From: Dehalococcoidia bacterium
GTDB lineage: Bacteria; Chloroflexota; Dehalococcoidia; GIF9; UBA5620
NCBI GenBank assembly: GCA_016783225.1
Contig: JADHWZ010000008.1
Span: 1 to 23,247, forward strand
Reading direction: 5' to 3'
DNA length: 23,247 nucleotides
Under the pieces are notes generated by a model. The model was not told where the DNA came from. It searched no databases and was given only the letters and a program-made list of their open reading frames with translations. The position numbers and the translations under genes are program-made. This document shows, one piece after another, positions 7,396 through 13,309 of this stretch (positions within the stretch are counted from its first letter, which is position 1; every line of letters begins with the position of its first letter).

Positions 7396-8235
7396 GTGCT
7401 CGAAACGACGGTTCTTCTAGATGGCCTGCTGTTTGCAGAAGGCCCGCGCTGGCATGACGGAAAACTGTGGTTCTCGGACATGCATGCGCACCGGGTGATG
7501 ACCGTTGACCTCGACGGCAAGACTGAGACCATTGTCGAGGTGCCGGGACAGCCTTCCGGCTTGGGTTGGCTTCCCGACGGACGGCTGCTGGTGGTTTCGA
7601 TGACAGATCGACGCCTGCTGCGACTCGACCCCGCCGGGCTTTCGGAAGTCGCTGACCTGCACGAACTCGCGTCGTACCACTGCAACGACATGGTAGTCGA
7701 CCAACAAGGCCGGGCTTATGTGGGGAACTTCGGATTCGACTTCATTACAAAGCCCTTTGCCCCGGCCGAACTTATCCTGGTGACACCAGACGGCAACGCA
7801 CGCGTCGTGGCCGACAAGATGGCCTTCCCAAATGGAACCGTCATCACCCCTGATGGACGCACGCTCATAGTCGGCGAAACATACGGTGCGCGCCTCACCG
7901 CTTTCCAAATCGAGCCTGATGGTTCCCTCACACGGCGTCGCCTCTGGGCCCAGCTCAAGCAGGCCGTTCCCGACGGCATTTGTCTCGACGCCGATGGCGC
8001 TATCTGGGTTGCCTCACCCATAAGCGCCGAGGTTCTGCGCGTTCGTAAGGGCGGTGAGGTGGCCCAGCGCATAAAGGTGTCAACTCAGGCCTACGCCTGC
8101 ATGTTGGGTGGCCCTGAGCGCCGCACGCTCTTTATGCTGACAGCAGAAACCTCAGAACCTAACAAGGCCCGGGCACAGCCGAGCGGCCGCATCGAAATCG
8201 TCGAGGTGGATATCCCCGGCGCAGGCCTTCCCTGA
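7396..8235 (+). CDS. SMP-30/gluconolactonase/LRE-like beta-propeller protein
   Basis: A 279-residue six-bladed propeller of the SMP-30/gluconolactonase family, whose members hydrolyse sugar lactones or other esters with one divalent metal. The likely metal ligands are present: E15 in AEGPRW, N146 in FPNG and D193 in PDG. N97 in HCND corresponds to the substrate-side asparagine. Repeated blade motifs (PDGRLL, PDGNAR, PDGRTL) fit the fold. The start is GTG with GGAG 9-10 nt upstream; there is no signal peptide. Length is typical (about 280-300). Substrate is unknown, and it is not in an obvious operon. Confidence 0.9.
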   Translation: MLETTVLLDGLLFAEGPRWHDGKLWFSDMHAHRVMTVDLDGKTETIVEVPGQPSGLGWLPDGRLLVVSMTDRRLLRLDPAGLSEVADLHELASYHCNDMVVDQQGRAYVGNFGFDFITKPFAPAELILVTPDGNARVVADKMAFPNGTVITPDGRTLIVGETYGARLTAFQIEPDGSLTRRRLWAQLKQAVPDGICLDADGAIWVASPISAEVLRVRKGGEVAQRIKVSTQAYACMLGGPERRTLFMLTAETSEPNKARAQPSGRIEIVEVDIPGAGLP

Positions 8236-8335
8236 CTTCTTCCCACCTTTGACCAAAGCCTCCTACCACACGCTAATCCACATCTGTCCGGGGCACACAA
8301 ACACAGGATGTGTCGGCAGAACGTCAGGTGACGGC

Positions 8336-8391
8336 TTGGGGGTTGAACGTGAGCCGCCAGAGACTCGAACTCTGAACCTGCTGATTAAGAG
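8336..8391 (-). repeat. Partial tRNA-Lys 3' half: attachment-site repeat (attR/attL-like)
   Basis: 56 bp match 10506-10561 at all but three positions. Read on the minus strand it is tRNA-Lys from the anticodon loop (CTCTTAA) through the T arm and acceptor 3' strand (8350-8391), plus 14 nt of flank. The 5' half of the tRNA is missing, so it is not a gene. Two of the three differences (8361 and 8371) are compensatory, turning T-stem pair 52:62 from G-C to A-U, so the copy descends from a working tRNA of another lineage. This is the duplicate end left when a tyrosine-recombinase element integrates into a tRNA gene. Confidence 0.8.
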
Positions 8392-8407
8392 ACGCAGCCC
8401 CGACGTG

Positions 8408-8529
8408 CCACCTGGTGCTCCCAGATAGGAAATGGTGTGTTGTGGTCTAAGGGTAGAAGGCGATTTCGTATCTGGCGTGGTGTGTAGTGATGGGGAGTGC
8501 TGAGCAGTTCGTTAGCAACCCGTTAGCAA
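8408..8529. repeat. Conserved element-end arm, copy 1
   Basis: This roughly 120-bp segment aligns with 10380-10500. It is nearly identical at both ends (28 of the first 29 bp, then GTGCTGAG...AGTTCGTTAGCAA) and looser in the middle. It finishes with GTTAGCAA at 8511-8518 and again at 8522-8529, exactly 11 bp apart, as expected for arm-type integrase or excisionase sites on one face of the helix. It starts 16 nt from the tRNA-derived repeat. Confidence 0.65.
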
Positions 8530-8575
8530 AAGAGGGCTAATACCAGAGTAACATCTTAGAGGAGGTTCTAACCGA

Positions 8576-9682
8576 ATGCAAACTAATAAATTCTGGATTA
8601 GATGGTGTCCTCTTATCAGTGTAGTCATGGCTTTGTTGATATTAATAAGCCTGTGTGGAATAGCCTGCAGTAGTGAATCCGCTAACCTCAAGATTCTTGT
8701 GGTGCATTCCTATCATGAAGGCTGGGGATGGAATCAAGACATTCAGAAGGGTATTATTGAGGGGCTCAGCCGGCGGGGATATGTAGAACAGCAGGATTAC
8801 CAAATAAGAACATTCTACATGGACACAAAAGTTACCTATGTTACGACTGAGCAGGTGGAAGAACGCGGTGAAGAAGCAATCGACCTGATATGGGAATATA
8901 AACCTGACCTCGTGTTTGTAAATGACGATGATGCCTTGAAATATGTTGCCGTAGCATATGTTGAAAAATATCCTGACGAGAGCATCCCATTCGTTTTCAG
9001 CGGTACGAATCTGGATCCGTCAATATACGCACCTATTAATAGTCTGGAAAAACCGGGAGGTACCATCACGGGGGCGTTAGAGCGCTTCCCGTTCCATGAT
9101 GCCTTTACTCTCGGTAAGCGAATTGTCCCGCAGGGCACCCGCATAGTGCTCATGGCTGACCCCAGTTCCAGTTCTACATTTGTAGTCAATACCTTTAAAG
9201 AGCAATACCTGGATAAAGTGAGTGATCCTCCTCTCGAGGTAATCGGTCCGATTCAGGTTAATACCTTCGAAGACTGGAAAGAAAGGATTGAGAGATATCA
9301 GACTGAAGCTGACCTACTCGGTATTTTAACCTATCATCAATTACGGGACGAAGAAGGTCACATAGTTCCAGCACCTGAGGTGGTTGATTGGACAATTCAC
9401 AATAATTTTTTACCAGAAGTCGGCATCCTGACTTTCCACGCTGAAGACGGTTTTATGGCTGCCCTAGGAGTTTCCGGTTATAAGTCGGGAATATATGTAG
9501 GAATACTGGGAGGAGAAATTCTCAGAGGTGCCAGACCCGGCGATATTCCCATAATAGACCCTGAAGTAACAGACATAGCGTTTAACCTGGAAAGGGCAGC
9601 TATGCTGGAGATAGAGCTTCCCCTTGAGGAACTTACCATCGCCGATGTTGTATTTCAGACTATCGGTAGCAGTCGGTACTAA
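8576..9682 (+). CDS. ABC-type substrate-binding lipoprotein (TrpX/ABC_sub_bind-like), orphan
   Basis: A 368-residue exported lipoprotein. A basic, hydrophobic signal (residues 1-30) ends in CGIAC with the lipidated cysteine at 31. The mature part opens with KILVVHSYHEGWGWNQDI and alternates strands and helices of a periplasmic-binding fold, with FVNDDDA and FVFSGTNLD in the places where PF04392-type proteins have D and sugar/amino-acid pocket residues. AGGAGG precedes the ATG. No permease or ATPase lies nearby, so it may serve a sensor or a distant transporter. It sits inside the tRNA-bounded element and looks visibly richer in A+T than its neighbours. The closest family assignment is by general resemblance only. 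Confidence 0.75.
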   Translation: MQTNKFWIRWCPLISVVMALLILISLCGIACSSESANLKILVVHSYHEGWGWNQDIQKGIIEGLSRRGYVEQQDYQIRTFYMDTKVTYVTTEQVEERGEEAIDLIWEYKPDLVFVNDDDALKYVAVAYVEKYPDESIPFVFSGTNLDPSIYAPINSLEKPGGTITGALERFPFHDAFTLGKRIVPQGTRIVLMADPSSSSTFVVNTFKEQYLDKVSDPPLEVIGPIQVNTFEDWKERIERYQTEADLLGILTYHQLRDEEGHIVPAPEVVDWTIHNNFLPEVGILTFHAEDGFMAALGVSGYKSGIYVGILGGEILRGARPGDIPIIDPEVTDIAFNLERAAMLEIELPLEELTIADVVFQTIGSSRY

Positions 9683-9689
9683 TATCGGT

Positions 9690-9911
9690 CTAATCCTTAT
9701 GACCCAGTGTGATGCGCCACCCCGTGAACGGAGCTGTCAGGCTAACTGAATCCTCCAGAGATTCCGGTTTACTCTCGAGTATTACTCCTGTGTCGGTATG
9801 CAGCGCCACCTGGTTCTCGGCGGTGGCTGCATAAAATACTATATCGTCAGACAGCCTCAATTGTTCACTAATAATATCACTTAAATCTTCCAGGATAACA
9901 GTAATTGGAAT
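9690..9911 (-). pseudogene. C-terminal gene fragment on the minus strand (unidentified)
   Basis: The minus strand is open for 73 codons ending at the TAG 9690-9692. The text looks protein-like (VILEDLSDIISEQ, VALHTDTGVILESK, PFTGWRITLGHKD) but begins right after an in-frame stop, with no start codon or ribosome binding site. It appears to be the end of a lost gene, possibly a sensory (Cache-like) domain; that identity is a guess. It converges on the lipoprotein gene with 7 nt between them. Confidence 0.4.
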
Positions 9912-10032
9912 CTACCTGGTCAACGGGACTGGCAGTAGACTGGTTCAACTGGTTGGAGAAAAGGTAACCAGGGATAACCTTGTCAGTGCCTTGAAGGATG
10001 TGACTAAAATGTACACCTATAATGGTAGGTGA
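9904..10032 (+). pseudogene. Gene fragment on the plus strand (possible periplasmic-binding-protein tail)
   Basis: Frame from 9904 reads IGIYLVNGTGSRLVQLVGEK and then VTRDNLVSALKDVTK to a TGA at 10030-10032. The phrase TRDNLVSALKDV resembles the C-terminal helix of branched-chain amino acid binding proteins (Peripla_BP_6). There is no start, and it abuts the opposite-strand fragment at 9911, so two broken genes appear joined head to head. Weak identification. Confidence 0.35.
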
Positions 10033-10229
10033 AGAGCTTTCATGTGCGCTTGATTCCCATCGAGTTCATGACCTTTTCCTCTCTCGTACTCCTTTTTGGT
10101 TTCAGGATGGAACCCATTGTTAAAGATATTATCCTCCACTCTCCTGGTGTAGCCTTCGAGGGTAGTTTTCTCTTGAGTCGCCCATTTTAACTGGCAATGA
10201 GCAATGTAATTAGCAGTTCGCATCTTCAT
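10017..10229 (-). CDS. Small hypothetical protein, possibly a truncated nuclease N-terminus
   Basis: A 70-residue frame with a fair start: GAGG lies 9-10 nt before ATG 10229. The sequence is charged and has no membrane segment. Its last part (GHELDG...AHMKALH) recalls the entry to the catalytic region of PGN_0703-type putative restriction nucleases, where HSS normally follows; here the frame instead runs LPL and stops. That suggests truncation by a rearrangement near 10030, where the plus-strand fragment also ends. Either a small gene or the broken start of a larger one. The family link is from memory of motif style and is weak. Confidence 0.4.
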   Translation of the reverse strand: MKMRTANYIAHCQLKWATQEKTTLEGYTRRVEDNIFNNGFHPETKKEYERGKGHELDGNQAHMKALHLPL

Positions 10230-10322
10230 TCTGACAATTCCTCTACTCTGCTCCTAGTATTTTATTGCGGTTGTATTATTATGGGGCAATTAAATGATAA
10301 CTTAAAGACTCACTCACCCTTG

Positions 10323-10363
10323 TGGAACTGATGGGATTCGAACCCACGACCCCGGTTCCGAAG
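10323..10363 (-). repeat. 3' part of a second, different tRNA: attachment-site scar
   Basis: On the minus strand this reads as a tRNA 3' portion: anticodon-loop-like sequence, then a short variable loop, T stem GTGGG, T loop TTCGAAT, CCCAT, acceptor 3' strand CAGTTCC and discriminator A. The 5' half is absent: the sequence upstream does not pair with it. The donor tRNA is unresolved (Arg or Pro, depending on how the anticodon loop is drawn). It is followed by a 16-nt variable core and then the conserved arm, in the same arrangement as the tRNA-Lys scar. Confidence 0.65.
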
Positions 10364-10379
10364 TGCTAAGAAAAGTATA

Positions 10380-10500
10380 CCACCTGATGCTCCCAGATAG
10401 GAAATGGTCCTGTGGCGTCTATGACGAATTCCATTTTCGTACGTGGCGTGGCGGCTGGTGCTGGGGCGTGCTGAGAAGTTCGTTAGCAAAATGTTAGCAA
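10380..10500. repeat. Conserved element-end arm, copy 2
   Basis: Second copy of the arm found at 8408-8529, in the same orientation. It has CCACCTGATGCTCCCAGAT at the core side and GTTAGCAA at 10482-10489 and 10493-10500, again 11 bp apart. It abuts the 3' flank of the intact tRNA-Lys gene. Same arm with a different tRNA fragment points to related elements aimed at different tRNA genes. Confidence 0.65.
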
Positions 10501-10519
10501 AGGGGTTGGGAGTTGAACG

Positions 10520-10592
10520 TGAGCCGCCAGGGACTCGAACCCTGAACCTGCTGATTAAGAGTCAGCTGCTCTACCTGTTGAGCTAGCGGCCC
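10520..10592 (-). tRNA. tRNA-Lys (anticodon CTT)
   Basis: A full cloverleaf on the minus strand. The 7-bp acceptor GGGCCGC pairs with GCGGCTC (one G-U), D stem GCTC pairs with GAGC around a loop with GG, anticodon stem GCTGA/TCAGC encloses loop CTCTTAA with CTT at 34-36, variable loop is AGGTT, and T stem CAGGG/CCCTG encloses TTCGAGT. The discriminator is A; CCA is not encoded. Its 3' half plus 14 nt of flank (10506-10561) is repeated at 8336-8391, so this is the restored copy at the edge of an integrated element. Confidence 0.95.
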
Positions 10593-10687
10593 AAGTGAGT
10601 GCATGTTAGCACCCGTAAAGGACGCAAGTCAAACTCTTATACTCGGCATTTACCTTCGTTTTTGAATTCGCTGATGCCGTGATATCG

Positions 10688-10696
10688 TGATATAAT
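10688..10696 (+). promoter_or_regulatory. Predicted extended -10 promoter for archease-rtcB
   Basis: TG-A-TATAAT forms a perfect extended -10 (TATAAT at 10691-10696). It would start transcription near 10703, serving the archease and rtcB genes. It overlaps the first in-frame ATG (10695), which argues that translation starts at the next ATG, 10716. No good -35 at 17 nt. Confidence 0.5.
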
Positions 10697-10715
10697 GAAG
10701 TCGACCTCAGACCAC

Positions 10716-11147
10716 ATGGTGAGGAGAGTGGAGAAGGGTTTCGAAGTTCTCGACCACACGGCGGATATCGGCATCGCAGCTCACGGAACTGACATCAAGG
10801 AGCTCTTTACCAATGCCGCTCTTGGAATGTTCAGCCTGATGACAGACCTGGCTGACATCGAAGAGAACCTTCAACGAGAGCTGAAGCTGTCAGCAGAGGA
10901 CAACGAGGTCCTACTGATAGAGTGGCTGAACGAGCTGATTTATATCTTCGACGTCGAGCACATCATCTTCAAAAGGTTCGAAATCGATGAGCTAGTCGGC
11001 GGTCGAATCACAGCCAGGTGCTTCGGAGAACACATAGAACCCGGGCAGCATGAGCTGAAAAGGGAGATTAAGGCAGCCACGTATCACATGCTAAGGATAA
11101 GCAAAGGCAGTCGCGGCTATGAGGTCAAGGTAATCTTCGATATCTAG
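10716..11147 (+). CDS. Archease (RtcB activator)
   Basis: A 143-residue archease, the small metal-binding protein that speeds guanylylation and multiple turnover of the RNA ligase RtcB. The family opening is clear (FEVLDHTADIGIAAHG), followed by ELFTNAALGMFSLM, LLIEWLNELIYIFD and the ending YHMLRISKGSRGYEVKVIFDI-like strand. Acidic residues expected at the metal site are present (D of HTAD and the final FD). The start at 10716 is preferred over ATG 10695, which lies within the -10 box; this gives the usual family length. rtcB begins 12 nt after the stop, so the pair forms an operon. Confidence 0.9.
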   Translation: MVRRVEKGFEVLDHTADIGIAAHGTDIKELFTNAALGMFSLMTDLADIEENLQRELKLSAEDNEVLLIEWLNELIYIFDVEHIIFKRFEIDELVGGRITARCFGEHIEPGQHELKREIKAATYHMLRISKGSRGYEVKVIFDI

Positions 11148-11158
11148 GGAGCAAGAGC

Positions 11159-12616
11159 ATGCCAAAATGGGAAGGGCAACTCAACAAGATAGATGACTAC
11201 CGGTGGGAAATCCCGCAAAGCTACAGACCGGGGATGCGGGTGCCCGGCTTGGTCTACGCGGATCAAGCTATGCTGGAAACCATCAGGGAAGAACAATCCC
11301 TGGAGCAGGTAGCCAATGTTGCTTTCTTACCTGGCATAGTGGGGCGCTCACTGGCTATGCCTGACATTCACTGGGGCTACGGTTTCCCTATTGGTGGGGT
11401 CGCCGCCACGCGGGTAAGCGACGGCGTGGTTTCGCCAGGTGGAGTCGGCTACGACATCAACTGCGGTGTGAGGCTGCTACGCACCAACCTGAACGAAGCC
11501 CAGGTAAAGCCCAAAATCAAAGAATTGATCAACCACCTGTTCAACAATGTCCCTTCCGGTCTGGGCTCCGAGGGGAAAATAAGAGTAAACGAAAAGGAGA
11601 TGAACGAGGTACTAACCAATGGCGCCCACTGGGCGATAAAACGTGGTTTTGGCTCTACTGAAGACCTGGAGGTTACGGAAGAGACCGGTCGAATGAAAGG
11701 AGCCGACCCAGAAAAAGTCAGCCCCAGAGCCAAGAAAAGAGGCGCTCCGCAATCAGGAACCCTCGGTTCCGGGAACCATTTCCTGGAGGTGCAGGTGGTA
11801 AGGGAGATCTATGATCAATCTTCGGCCAAGGCTATGGGCATTGACCAAATCGGGCAGGTGCTGCTCCTGATCCATACCGGCTCCAGAGGCCTCGGGCATC
11901 AGGTGTGCGATGATTACTTGAGGATCATGGAGGGGGCCGTGCGGACATACGGAATTAGCCTCCCCGACCGCCAACTGGCTTGTGCTCCAATAGAGTCCAA
12001 GGAGGGGAAGGATTATTTGGCAGCCATGGCTTGTGCCGCCAATTACGCCTGGGTTAACCGCCAGTGTATAACCCATTGGGCACGGGAATCCTTTGCCAAG
12101 GTCTTCGGCAAGAGTATTGAGGAGCTGGGCATGCAGCAGATTTACGACGTGGCTCACAACATTGCCAAGATAGAAGAGCACAACATAGACGGCAACAAGG
12201 TTACACTATGTATCCACCGCAAGGGAGCTACCAGAGCTTTCCCCGCCGGGCATAGGGATGTGCCGCAGCGCTACAAGGAATTTGGGCAGCCGGTGCTCAT
12301 TCCCGGTGACATGGGCCGCTGCTCCTATGTCGCCATAGGCACAGACAAGGCAATGGCAGAGACTTTTGGTTCCACCTGCCACGGCGCTGGCAGGCTACAA
12401 AGCCGAGGCGCCGCCAGGCGTAGTCTGAGAGGCGTCGATATTGCCAAAGAGCTAGCAGCCAAGGGTATCACTGTGAAAACTGGCAATATGGCTTCGCTTG
12501 CTGAAGAAGCATCGCAGGCCTACAAAGATGTCAGTCAGGTAGTCGAAGTTACCCATCAAGCGGGGATCTCCCGAAAGGTAGCCAAGGCAAGTCCTCTTGG
12601 CGTCATCAAGGGCTAG
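11159..12616 (+). CDS. rtcB: RtcB family RNA ligase (3'-phosphate/5'-OH)
   Basis: A 485-residue GTP-dependent ligase joining RNA 2',3'-cyclic phosphate or 3'-phosphate ends to 5'-OH ends, used in tRNA splicing or RNA repair. Motifs visible: GGVGYDINCGVR with metal-binding D99 and C102, GTLGSGNHFLEV and HTGSRGLGH supplying metal histidines, DVAHN, HRKGATRA and TCHGAGR, where H408 is the guanylate acceptor by family comparison. Length equals the archaeal-type enzymes (about 480). GGGAG precedes ATG. Archease lies just upstream and a nitroreductase 9 nt downstream. All key residues are intact, so it should be active. Confidence 0.96.
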   Translation: MPKWEGQLNKIDDYRWEIPQSYRPGMRVPGLVYADQAMLETIREEQSLEQVANVAFLPGIVGRSLAMPDIHWGYGFPIGGVAATRVSDGVVSPGGVGYDINCGVRLLRTNLNEAQVKPKIKELINHLFNNVPSGLGSEGKIRVNEKEMNEVLTNGAHWAIKRGFGSTEDLEVTEETGRMKGADPEKVSPRAKKRGAPQSGTLGSGNHFLEVQVVREIYDQSSAKAMGIDQIGQVLLLIHTGSRGLGHQVCDDYLRIMEGAVRTYGISLPDRQLACAPIESKEGKDYLAAMACAANYAWVNRQCITHWARESFAKVFGKSIEELGMQQIYDVAHNIAKIEEHNIDGNKVTLCIHRKGATRAFPAGHRDVPQRYKEFGQPVLIPGDMGRCSYVAIGTDKAMAETFGSTCHGAGRLQSRGAARRSLRGVDIAKELAAKGITVKTGNMASLAEEASQAYKDVSQVVEVTHQAGISRKVAKASPLGVIKG

Positions 12617-12625
12617 AGATACGCA

Positions 12626-13237
12626 ATGGCGGAAACCCCAATCAAATTGCCTCCCCCGAGTCACAAGGGAAAGAAATCGATTGAAGAGACCATTTCAAAG
12701 CGCCGGTCAATTAGAAGGTTCAGAAGTCAGCCGCTGTCCTTGCCGCAGCTTTCCCAAATATTATGGTCGGCCCAAGGGGCCACCGGCACCGGTGGACATA
12801 GAGCAGCCCCCAGCGCCGGAGCTACTTACCCCTTAGAGGTCTTCGTCGTCGTTGGTGAACAGACGGTAGAAAGCTTGAAAGCCGGCATATATCACTATGA
12901 AGTGGATACGCATTCCATAAACCTGCACCGAAAGGGTGATCTAAGAGAAAAGCTGGCTGAAGCTGCCCTGGGCCAAAGTTTTATCGCCACTTGTCCAGTG
13001 GATATGGTCGTCTGCGCACTTCACTCCAGAACTGCCTATAGATACGGCAAGCGCGGCGAAAGGTATGTCCACATGGAAGTCGGGCATGTCGGCCAGAATG
13101 TCTCCCTACAGGCTATCGCTCTAGGCCTGGCTACAGTAATGGTCGGCGCTTTCGAGGATGAAGAGGTGAGGAAAGTCCTGAAAGTCGATGAGCAATTCAA
13201 GCCTCTGTACATAATTCCAGTCGGGAAACCGGTGTAA
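12626..13237 (+). CDS. SagB-type nitroreductase family protein
   Basis: A 203-residue flavin-dependent oxidoreductase of the nitroreductase fold, SagB-like branch. It shows SIEETISKRRSIRRF near residues 18-32 (FMN phosphate contact), RAAPSAGATYPLEVFVVVG about 59-77, and LGLATVMVGAFEDEEVRKVL near the C-terminus. No precursor peptide or cyclodehydratase partner is nearby, so a role in peptide modification is not supported; it is probably a general NAD(P)H/FMN reductase. It follows rtcB by 9 nt with a weak ribosome binding site and may be translated from the same message. Confidence 0.88.
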   Translation: MAETPIKLPPPSHKGKKSIEETISKRRSIRRFRSQPLSLPQLSQILWSAQGATGTGGHRAAPSAGATYPLEVFVVVGEQTVESLKAGIYHYEVDTHSINLHRKGDLREKLAEAALGQSFIATCPVDMVVCALHSRTAYRYGKRGERYVHMEVGHVGQNVSLQAIALGLATVMVGAFEDEEVRKVLKVDEQFKPLYIIPVGKPV

Positions 13238-13249
13238 GCGCCAGGCCAT

Positions 13250-13278
13250 TTGCCTTTGAGGCCTCAGAATAGTAAAAT
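13250..13278 (+). promoter_or_regulatory. Predicted promoter for the first thiolase
   Basis: TTGCCT (13250-13255), 17-nt spacer, TAAAAT (13273-13278). Four of six and five of six positions fit the sigma70 consensus. The second thiolase has the same architecture (14518-14546). Confidence 0.5.
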
Positions 13279-13309
13279 CTATGGTTGCCTAAGCGAAGGA
13301 GGTACGAGA

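Larger units (their letters stand above)
8236..8575. other. Intergenic region containing the left end of a tRNA-integrated element
   Basis: A 340-bp gap after the SMP-30 gene. The first 100 nt show nothing. From 8336 it carries a partial tRNA-Lys copy, a 16-nt variable core and a conserved arm with paired GTTAGCAA sites, all listed separately. The ribosome binding site of the next gene (GAGGAGG near 8561) closes it. Confidence 0.6.

Noticed and set aside
8350..8391. A second functional tRNA-Lys gene
   Set aside because: Only the part from the anticodon loop to the 3' end is present; the D arm, the 5' acceptor strand and the 5' side of the anticodon stem are missing.
10380..10500. C-terminal remnant of an integrase gene within the arm
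   Set aside because: Neither strand gives a long frame shared by both arm copies; conservation is in blocks at the ends, as expected for sites and not for protein.
12626..13237. A thiazole/oxazole-modified peptide (TOMM) cluster around the SagB-like protein
   Set aside because: No cyclodehydratase, no precursor peptide and no transporter are found near; the neighbours are rtcB and thiolases.
13250..13309. Longer N-terminus for the first thiolase
   Set aside because: The extension overlaps the predicted promoter and lacks a ribosome binding site; the paralogue starts at the position matching 13310.
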